From assembly GCA_913061265.1 (NCBI GenBank), contig CAJXVS010000007.1, positions 1 through 64,000 on the forward strand: DNA of 64,000 nucleotides. The letters run 5' to 3'. The DNA is from an uncultured Halobacteriovorax sp. GTDB lineage: Bacteria > Bdellovibrionota > Bacteriovoracia > Bacteriovoracales > Bacteriovoracaceae. The notes beneath the pieces are model-generated. The model was not told the DNA's origin, searched no databases, and saw only the letters and a program-made list of their open reading frames with translations. This document shows positions 1-10,765 of the stretch, piece by piece (positions within the stretch are counted from its first letter, which is position 1; each line of letters begins with the position of its first letter). The translations under genes were made by a program, and so were the position numbers.

Positions 1-3000
1 TGGGTTATGCTAATGCAGAACTTATCACCCTAGTTGGCGGCGCCACTATGGTTGATCCTGCTGGAAACCTTCTTGATTTAAACACTCCTGATAATGGATC
101 TACTGACTCACTATCAGATCAGAACAATATTACCATTGATACTTTAGAGCCTACGATTACAAATGTTACGACAACTTCTGGCGATGGTCCTTTTAATAAT
201 CCAGATATTGTTACTATCGTAATGACGGCCTCTGAGAATATTACAATTACTGGAAACCCTGAGTTTACTCTCGACGTTGGTAAGGCAGTCTACGCTAGTG
301 GAACGGGAAGTACCTCGCTGACTTTTGAATACACTGTGGCCGATGGTCATAATGCAACTGATCTAGGTTATGCCAATGCTACCTTAGTGACTCTTGCTGG
401 TGGCTCTACTATGGTGGACCCTGCTGGAAATCTTTTAGATCTAAATACTCCTGATAATGGATCTACGGATTCATTATCAGATCAAAATAATATTACGATT
501 GATACGACTGAGCCTACCATAACAAACGTAACTTCTACGACAGGGGATGGACCATTTAATAATCCAGATGTTGTCACTATCGTGATGACTGCTTCAGAGA
601 ATATTACCGTTACTGGGAACCCTGAGTTTACTCTAGATGTTGGTAAGGCAGTCTTTACTTCAGGTACTGGGTCAACTTCACTGACCTTTCAATATACAGT
701 AGCAGATGGTCATAATTCAACGGATCTTGGGTATGCTAATGCTACCCTTATCACTCTTGTGGGCGGCGCTACTATGCTAGATCCTGCAGGGAACCTTTTA
801 GATCTTAACACTCCAGATAATGGATCGACTGATTCTCTAAGTGATCAAAACAATATCGTCATCGATACTGACGAAGCTTATATTACTAATATTGATTCAA
901 ACACGGCGGATGGAACTTATAAAGATCCAGAGCTTATTGATATTGTCGTTACTTGGTCTGAAGCGGTAACTGTTGCTGTCTCTAATCCAGAGCTTACTTT
1001 AAACACTACTGGTAAAGCGGTTTATACTTCTGGTTCTGGATCAAGCATCTTAACCTTTCAGTACACAGTGGCTGATGGTGAGAACACAACTGAACTTGGT
1101 TACGCGGCCCTTGAGGATATCACTCTCGCTGGTGGATCAACGATTGTTGATAATGCTGGAAACAATTCACTCCTTCCTACTCCTGATGATGGGGGAGCGC
1201 TTGATTCACTTTTAGATAATAGAGATATTGCTATTGATACTACTGAGCCTACGGTAACAAACGTTACAACGACTTCAGGTGATGGCCCTCATAATAACCC
1301 TGATGTTTTAGATATTGTTTTTACAATATCTGAAGCAGTCTCAGTGACGGGTAACCCTGAATTTACTCTTGATGTTGGAAAAGCGGTGTATACTTCTGGA
1401 TCAGCTTCAACGAGCCTAACTTTTCAGTACACAGTTCTTGATGGTCAAAACGCTACTAATTTAGGTTACGCCAACGCAGAGCTTATCACTCTTGTTGGCG
1501 GCGCCACTATCCGTGATATTGCTAACAATCTTTTAGATCTTAACACTCCTGATAACGGATCGACTGATTCCTTATCAGATCAAAATAATATTACGATTGA
1601 TACTTTAGAGCCTACAATTTCAAACGTAACAACAACTTCAGGAGATGGTCCTCATAATAATCCTGATGTTGTCACAATTGTTATGACAGCGACTGAGAAT
1701 ATAACAGTCACAGGTAACCCTGAGTTTACTCTCGACGTTGGTAAAGCGGTCTTCACAAGTGGAACAGGTTCTACAACACTAACTTTTGAATACACAGTAG
1801 CTGACGGTCATAATGCAACTGACCTGGGTTATGCTAATGCAGAACTTATCACCCTAGTTGGCGGCGCCACTATGGTTGACCCTGCTGGAAACCTTCTTGA
1901 TTTGAATACTCCTGATAATGGATCAACTGATTCACTATCAGATCAAAATAATATTACGATTGATACGACTGAGCCTACGATTACAAATGTAACTTCTACG
2001 ACAGGGGACGGACCTTTTAATAATCCTGATGTAGTCACTATCGTGATGACGGCCTCAGAGAATATTACTGTTACAGGGAATCCTGAGTTTACTCTAGACG
2101 TCGGTAAGGCGGTCTTTACTTCTGGATCTGGAACCACTGCATTGACCTTTGATTACACAGTAGCTGATGGTCATAATTCAACTGATCTAGGGTATGCCAA
2201 CGCTACTCTTATCACTCTTGTGGGCGGCGCTACTATGCTAGACCCTGCAGGGAATCTTTTAGATCTTAACACTCCTGATAATGGATCAACTGATTCATTA
2301 TCAGATCAAAACCAGATCGTTATTGATACGACTGAGCCTACTATTACAAATGTTTCTTCTTCAACAGATGATGGAACTTATACTAATCCTCAAGTGATCG
2401 ATATCGTCTTCACAGCAAGTGAAGCGGTTAGTGTGACTAATAACCCAGAGTTCACTCTTAATACGGGCGGGAAAGCGGTTTATACTTCTGGAACCGGATC
2501 AACTCTTCTTACTTTTCAATACACCATTAGTGATGGAGAGAATACGACGGATCTTGCTTACTCTGATGCTGAATTAATCGTTCTTGCCGGAGCTTCTACT
2601 ATTAAAGATGCTGCTGGAAATGATCTAGATCTTGATACACCAGATGATGGAACCGGGAATTCTCTTAAAGAGCAGAAGGCCCTTGTTATTGATACGGCAG
2701 AGCCTACGGTTACTAATATTACTTCAAACGTGAATAACGGCGCTTATAATAATCCTGATGTGATCGATCTTGTCTTTACTTGGGATGAGGCCGTAAGTGT
2801 TACGAATAGTCCTGAATTTACTTTAAATGTTGGTAAGGCCATTTATGCAAGTGGGTCTGGGTCTACGAGCCTGACTTTTACTTATACAGTTAGTGATGGG
2901 GATAATATCTCTGTACTTGGTTATTCTGATGCTGAATTGATCACTCTTGCAGGCGCTTCGACTATTAAAGATTCTGGTCTTAACGACGCCAACCTTACGA

Positions 3001-6000
3001 CTCCTGATAACTTATCAGGGAATTCATTATCAGATCAAAAGACTATTGAGATCGATACTACGGAGCCTACTGTAACGAATGTAACAACAACTTCTGGTGA
3101 TGGGCCTCATAATAACCCTGATGTTTTAGATATTGTTTTTACGATCTCTGAAGCAGTTTCAGTGACTAACACTCCTGAGTTTACTCTTGATGTTGGTAAA
3201 GCGGTTTATACTTCTGGATCAGCTTCAACAAGTCTAACTTTTCAGTACACCGTTCTTGATGGTCATAACGCCACTAACTTAGGCTATGCGAACGCAGAAC
3301 TCATCACTCTTGTTGGCGGCGCCACTATGCGCGATGTTGCTGATAACTTATTAGATCTTAACACTCCTGATAATGGATCGACTGATTCTCTATCAGATCA
3401 GAACAATATTACAATTGATACGAGTGAACCTACCATCTCAAGCATTGATGCTAGTAATGGTGACGGCGCCTTTAATGATACGGTTGTGATCAGTCTTGTT
3501 ATGACAGCGACTGAGAATATAACTGTTACAGGAAACCCTGAACTTACACTGAATGTAGGAAAAGCGGTTTATGCAAGTGGGTCTGGAACAACTCTTTTAA
3601 CCTTTGATTATACAATTAGTGATGGAGATAATACTGGGGAGCTTACTTACTTAGATGCGGCCCTTATCACTCTTGCTGGCGGCTCTACTATGGTGGACCC
3701 TGCTGGAAACCTCCTAGATCTTAATACTCCAGATAACTTATCTGGAAACTCTTTAAGTGATCTTAGAAATATTGAAATTGATACGGCCCACCCAAGTGTT
3801 GAGCTGGTTAAGTCCACGACTAATACTGGTTTTTACGGACAAGGCACTGTGATTGATATCTTAGTTGATTTCTCTGAAACAGTTGTGGCCTCAGCGACTC
3901 CGCATTTAACTTTAAATGTCTCTCCTGGTTATACAGTTGATTACTCTAGTGGAACAGGATCTGATACTCTTACTTTTCAGTACACAGTAGGGGCCGGACA
4001 TGATTCAAATGATCTTGATTATACTAATACTACTTCTCTTCAGTTAAATGGCGGAAGCATCAATGATCCTGCTGGGAATAACTCAAGCCTAACTCTGGCC
4101 ACTCCTGGCTTTGCGAACTCAATTTCTTTTTCTAAAGATATTGATATTGATACGACTAAACCAAATATTACTAATATCACTTCAACAAATGGAGACGGAA
4201 CTTATACCAATCCTTCAGTGCTTGATGTGGTGATTAGTTTTGACGAAATTGTAAACGTAGCTGTTAGTAACCCAGAGTTTACTCTGAATACTGGTGGTAA
4301 AGCTGTTTATACTTCTGGAACTGGTTCGATGGCCCTTACTTTTCAATACACTATTAGTGATGGAGAGAACACAACTGATCTTGGTTACTCTGACGCTGAA
4401 CTTATTGTTCTCGCCGGCGGGTCTACTCTTAAAGATGATGCAGGAAATGATACTAACTTAGATACTCCAGATAACCTGAGCGGGAATTCTCTTTCAGATC
4501 AAAAAGCTATCAGAGTTGATACGGCTGAGCCTACTATAACTAATGTTAGTTCAAGCACAGCGGATGGAACTTATAATAACCCTGATATCATTGACATCGT
4601 CTTCACTATCTCTGAGCCGGTCTCAGTGACAGGGAACCCTGAGTTTACTTTAGATACAGGTGGAAAAGCTGTTTATTCAAGTGGAACAACTTCTACTCTT
4701 TTAACCTTTCAGTACACAGTAGCTGACGGGGAGAATTCAACTGATCTTAGATACTCTGATGCTGAGCTTGTTGTTCTTGCTGGTGGAACTCTTAAAGATA
4801 TCGCCGGGAATGATACGGCCCTTGATACGCCAGATAATACGACAGGGAATTCTCTGTTTGAACAAAAAGATATTGTCATCGATACTGATGAGCCGACCAT
4901 TACTGATATTGACTCAGCGACAATTGACGGAACTTATAATAACCCAACGGTGATTGATCTTGTCTTTACTATGAGTGAAGCGGTCTCTGTTACTGGGAAC
5001 CCTGAACTTACCTTAAATGTTGGTAAGGCCATCTATACTAGTGGTAGTGGTTCAGCGAGCCTGACTTTTAATTATACAGTGAGCGATGGTGATAATACGA
5101 CAGAGCTTACATACTCAGATGCTGCCCTTGTGACTTTAGTTGGTGGCGCTACGATGATTGATGCTGGGGAGAATGATCTTGATCTGAATACTCCTGATAA
5201 TACTGGCGCTGTTGATTCATTAAGTGAGCATAGAGATATTGCTATTGATACTTTAGAGCCTACTATTACTAATGTTTCTTCAAGCACAGGAGACGGTCCT
5301 TTTAATAACCCTGATGTGGTTGATATCGTCTTTACGGCGACTGAGGATATTACCGTTACTGGAAATCCTGAGTTTACTTTAAGCACCGGAGGAAAGGCCG
5401 TCTATACAAGTGGCTCTGGTTCAACTCTTCTTACTTTTCAATACACAGTTGTTGATGGGCATGATTCAACTGATCTAAGCTACTCGGATGCTGAGTTAAT
5501 TGTTCTTGCTGGTGGATCTACTTTAAAAGACCCAGGAAGTAATGATCTTGCGCTTGATACGCCTGATAATTTAAGCGGGAATTCACTCTCTGATCAAAAC
5601 GCTATTGTTATTGATACGACAGAGCCTAGTATTACAAATGTTAGTTCCACTAATGGTGACGGTGTTTATACTAACCCAGCTGTTATTGATGTTCTTTTAA
5701 CTTTTGATGAAGTCATGACTGTGACTGGGAATCCTGAGTTAACTCTTGATGTTGGAAAAGCTATCTATTCTTCTGGTACGGGATCAACTGTCTTAACTTT
5801 TCAGTACACGGTTAGTGATGGAGATAATGATACAAGATTAGGCTATTCAAATGCTGAGCAAGTTACTCTGGCTGGTGGTTCAACTATTCTTGACCCTGCC
5901 TCTAACCCAACAGACTTAGACACTCCAGATAATGGCGGCGTCTCTGACTCACTCTTTGATCAAAAAGATATTGAGATTGATACTCAAGAGCCATCTGTAA

Positions 6001-9000
6001 CGAGCATTGCTTCAAATACTGATAATGGATCTTATACTAATCCTACTGTGATTGATGTTGTGATCACTTTTGACGAAGCGGTTAGTGTAACAAATAACCC
6101 AGAGCTTACTCTTGACGTTGGTAAAGCGGTTTATGCCAGTGGTAGTGGATCCGCGAATCTTACTTTTAATTATACAATCCTTGATGGTCATAATGATGCG
6201 GATCTTAGTTACTCTAATGCTGAGTTAATCACTCTTGCAGGAGCGTCAACAATTGAAGATGCGGCCACGAATAATGCTAATCTTGATACTCCTGATAATG
6301 GATCGACGAATTCACTAGGGGATAATAAAGATATTGAGATTGATACGGCAGAGCCATTTGTCACAAATATCTCATCGCCTAACCCTGATGCTACTTATAC
6401 CAATCCTCAAGTGATTGATGTCGCTATTACTTTTAACGAAGCGGTATCTGTTACAAATAATCCTGAGTTAACTCTTGATGTTGGTAAAGCTATTTATACT
6501 TCTGGAACAGGATCAACTGTCCTTACATTTCAATACACAATTAGTGATGGGGATATTGATACAGATCTTGGTTATTCTGATGCAGAGTTAATCACTCTTG
6601 TTGGTGGATCTACTATTGTAGATGCTCCAGGGAATAATGCGACTCTCGATACTCCTGATAACTTAGGGCCTTTAGATTCACTTGCAGATCAAAAACAAAT
6701 TGTTATTGATACGGCAGATCCAGTGGTTGATAGCATCACTTCATCAACTCCAGATGGAGCTTATAATAATCCTGATGTGATCAATGTTGAGGTTACTTTT
6801 AGTAAGATTGTTAATGTAGCGGTTGGAACACCAGAGCTTACTCTTGATGTTGGTAAGGCGATTTATACTTCTGGAACAGGATCTACAGTTCTTACCTTTC
6901 AGTACACAGTTGCTGACGGTCATAACGATACAGATCTTGGTTATTCAAATGCTGAACTTATCACTCTTGTTGGGGGCGCGACTATTAAAGATGTGGCGAC
7001 TAACGATGCTGATCTTAATACGCCTGATAATGGATCAACTAATTCACTAGCGGATCAAAAAGATATTATTATCGATACTCAAGAAGCAACGGTGACTGAT
7101 ATTAATTCTTTTTCAGGAAATGGACCTTTTAATAACCCAGATGTTGTAGAGATCGTGATGACCTTTGATGAGGCCGTAAGCGTGACTAATAATCCTGAAC
7201 TTACACTGAATGTTGGTAAAGCGGTTTATACTTCTGGATCAGCATCAACGAGCTTAACCTTTCAATACACAGTCATCGATGGTCATAATACGACTGAGCT
7301 TACTTATAGTGATGCAGAGTTAATCACTCTTGCAGGTGCTTCTACTATTATTGATCAGGCCGAAAACAATGCAAACCTTGATACTCCTGATAATGCAGGA
7401 GCTGTGGATTCACTAAGTGATCATACTGATATCGTTATTGATACTCAGGAGCCATCAGTGACTATTGTCTCTTCAAGTACTGATGATGGAACTTATACTA
7501 ATCCAAATGTGATTGATATCACGGTTACCTTTGATGAAGCGGTTTCAGTGACGAATAACCCAGAGCTTACTCTTGATGTTGGTAAAGCGGTTTATACTAG
7601 TGGAACTGGATCTAGCGTTCTTACTTTTCAATACACAGTTCTTGATGGTCATAATGATATAGATCTTGGCTATTCAGATGCAGAGTTAATTACTCTTGCT
7701 GGGGCCTCTACTATCGTGGACGCTGCTGGAAATAATGCCAATCTTGATACGCCTGATAATACTTCTGGAAACTCATTATCAGAGTTAAAAGATATCGCTA
7801 TCGATACCCAGGAAGCTTCTGTGACTAGTGTAGATTCAAGCACAGGGGATGGAACTTTTAATAATCCGGATGTAATTACTATTGAACTTACTTTTGATGA
7901 AGCGGTTAGTGTAACTAATAATCCAGAGCTTACTCTTGATGTTGGTAAGGCGGTTTATACAAGTGGAACAGGATCTGCCGTTCTTACTTTTCAGTACACA
8001 GTAGCTGATGGTCATAATGATCTTGACCTGACTTACTCAAATGCAGAACTTATCACTCTTGCTGGCGCTTCAACAATTGTTGATGCTGGCGGAAATAATG
8101 CCAATCTTGATACACCAGATAATGGATCAACGAACTCATTAGGGGATAATAGAGATATCGTTATTGATACTCAGGAAGCAACAGTCACCAATATTACGTC
8201 TAATACGATTGATGGATCTTACACCAATCCAACAGTGATTGATATTGTGATCACTTATGATGAAGCGGTATCAGTTACGAATAACCCTGAGCTTACTTTA
8301 AATATCGGTAAGGCCATCTACGCAAGTGGAACGGGGACAGCGAATCTAACCTTTAACTATACAATTAGTGATGGTGATAATGTAGCTGAGCTTAATTACT
8401 CTGATGCTGAACTGATCACTCTTGCTGGCGCTTCAACAATCATTGATGCAGGGGAAAACAACGCTAACCTTGATACTCCTGATAACGCGGGAGCGGTTGA
8501 TTCATTAGAAGATAATAAAGATCTTCAGATCGATACGGCAGAGCCATTTATTACTGATGTCGATTCAAGCACAGGTAATGGGACTTATAATAACCCAGAT
8601 ACCATTGATATCGAGATTACTTTTAATGAAGCGGTTTCAGTTACTAATAATCCTGAACTTACTCTGAACGTTGGAAAAGCGGTTTATATCTCTGGAACGG
8701 GAACAAATACTCTTGGCTTTAGATATACAGTTCTTGATGGTCATAATACGACTGAACTTGAATACTCTGATGCTGAGCTAGTTACTCTGGCAGGAGCTTC
8801 AACAATTAAAGATGCTGCTGGAAATGATGCAGCTCTTGATACTCCTGATAATTTAAGCGGGAACTCATTAAAAGATCATAGAGATATCGTGATTGATACT
8901 CAAGAAGCTTCCGTGACCGATGTTGATTCAAGTACTGGGGATGGAATCTATACCAATCCTTCTGTTATTAATATCGAGATCACTTTTGACGAAGCCGTTA

Positions 9001-10765
9001 GCGTGACTAATAACCCAGAACTTACTCTTGATGTTGGTAAGGCGGTTTATACAAGTGGAACGGGATCTACCGTTCTTACTTTTCAGTATACGATTGCTGA
9101 CGGTCATAACGATGCTGATCTAAGTTATAGCGATGCCGAGCTTATTACTCTTGCTGGTGCCTCGACTATTGTTGATGCTGGTGGAAATAATGCAAACCTA
9201 GACACTCCCGATAATACTTCAGGAAGCTCTCTTGGTGAAAACCGTGATATCGAAATTGATACTCTAGAGCCTCTTGTGACTAATATTACTTCTACGAAAC
9301 CTAATGGTTATTATAGAGACCCTGAAGTAATTGACGTTATTATTACCTTTAATGATGTTGTAAATGTTGCTGTTAGTAACCCAGAGCTTACTCTTGATGT
9401 TGGTAAAGCGGTTTATACTTCTGGATCTGGATCTAGCGTTCTTACTTTTCAATACGTAGTGGCAGATGGTCATGATGATACAGACCTAGGTTATGGGGAC
9501 GCGGAAGCGATCACTCTAGCTGGTGGATCAACTCTTAAAGATAATGTTGGTAACGATGTGGTTCTTGATACGCCAGATAATGGTGGGGCTCTTGATTCTC
9601 TAGCCGATCAAAAAGCTATTGTTATTGATACAACAGAGCCTGTTCTTCAGTTTGTTACTTCTTCTACTGCAAGTGGAACTTACTCTAATCCATTGGTTAT
9701 GAATGTGCAGGTTGTCTACGATGAAGATATGGTTGTCTCTGGAGCGAATCCGATTATCACTCTTGAAACAGGCGCGGCTGATGGAACGGCGACTTTCTCT
9801 GGAACGACGACTAGTACACTTGAATTTAACTATACAATTGCTGATGGGCATAACTCAACGGATCTAACTTATAATAACGGTGAGAATATTAATCTTAATG
9901 GCGCTACCTTAGTTGATCTTGCCGGTAATGCACCAGCTAGTCTTGCTCTGCCTAATAGTGGTGGAGGGGATTCTCTTGCTGAGAGAGCTCAATTAATTAT
10001 TGATACTGATGAGCCTGCGGTGGCAAGAGTGTCAGCTGCTGAAGCAAATGGTGTCTTTAAATTAGGAGATACTGTTAATGTTCAAGTGATCTTTGATGAA
10101 ACAGTAACAGTTAATGGCGGAATACCAGTTCTTACTCTCGAGACAGGAACTACGGATCGCGCTGTTGTTTATTCAGGTGGATCACCTTCAGACACTCTTA
10201 CTTTTGCTTATACAGTGGGAGTTGGGGATGACAATGCGAATCTTGATTATGTGGCGACTAACTCTCTTGTAACTGGAGGGGCAACTATTAGAGATGCTGG
10301 TGGGAACGATTCAGCGATAGTTCTAGATACTCCTCTTACTGGTGGAAATTCTCTTACTGTGCAAAAAGATATCAGTGTTGATGGTATTGTTCCTACTGTA
10401 ACAGACGTTAGTGTTAATGAGCTTGATGGTGAGTACGGTAGAAATAAGCCTTTTGAAATCTGGGTTAAATTTAGTGAAGCGGTTTCAGCAACAGGTTCTC
10501 CTGTTCTTACAATGGACTTAGATGGAACTCCTGCAACCTTTAATGCTACTTTCACTGGTGGGAATGGAACTTCAACCCTAAGCTTTAATTATACAACCGG
10601 AGCCAGTGGTCACGAGGCCGCAGATTTAGATTACTTAAATACAACTTCTCTAACCGCTGGGACCTCTATTCAAGATAGCCATGGAAATGATGCTGATAGA
10701 ACTCTTGCTGTTCCTGGCAATGATGCTGAATCAATTTCTTTTGATCAAGATATCGAAGTCAAAGA
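1..10765 (+). repeat. Coding tandem repeat, ~363-bp unit, about 29.5 copies
   Basis: The period is about 363 bp (121 codons), with small length changes of 1-3 codons where VAVSNP replaces VTGNP or NTGGK replaces DVGK. Neighbouring units vary, but units four or five apart can be close to identical in DNA: bases 1-55 are identical to 1825-1879. The last three units, from about 9,630, are clearly more divergent. Confidence 0.9.
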
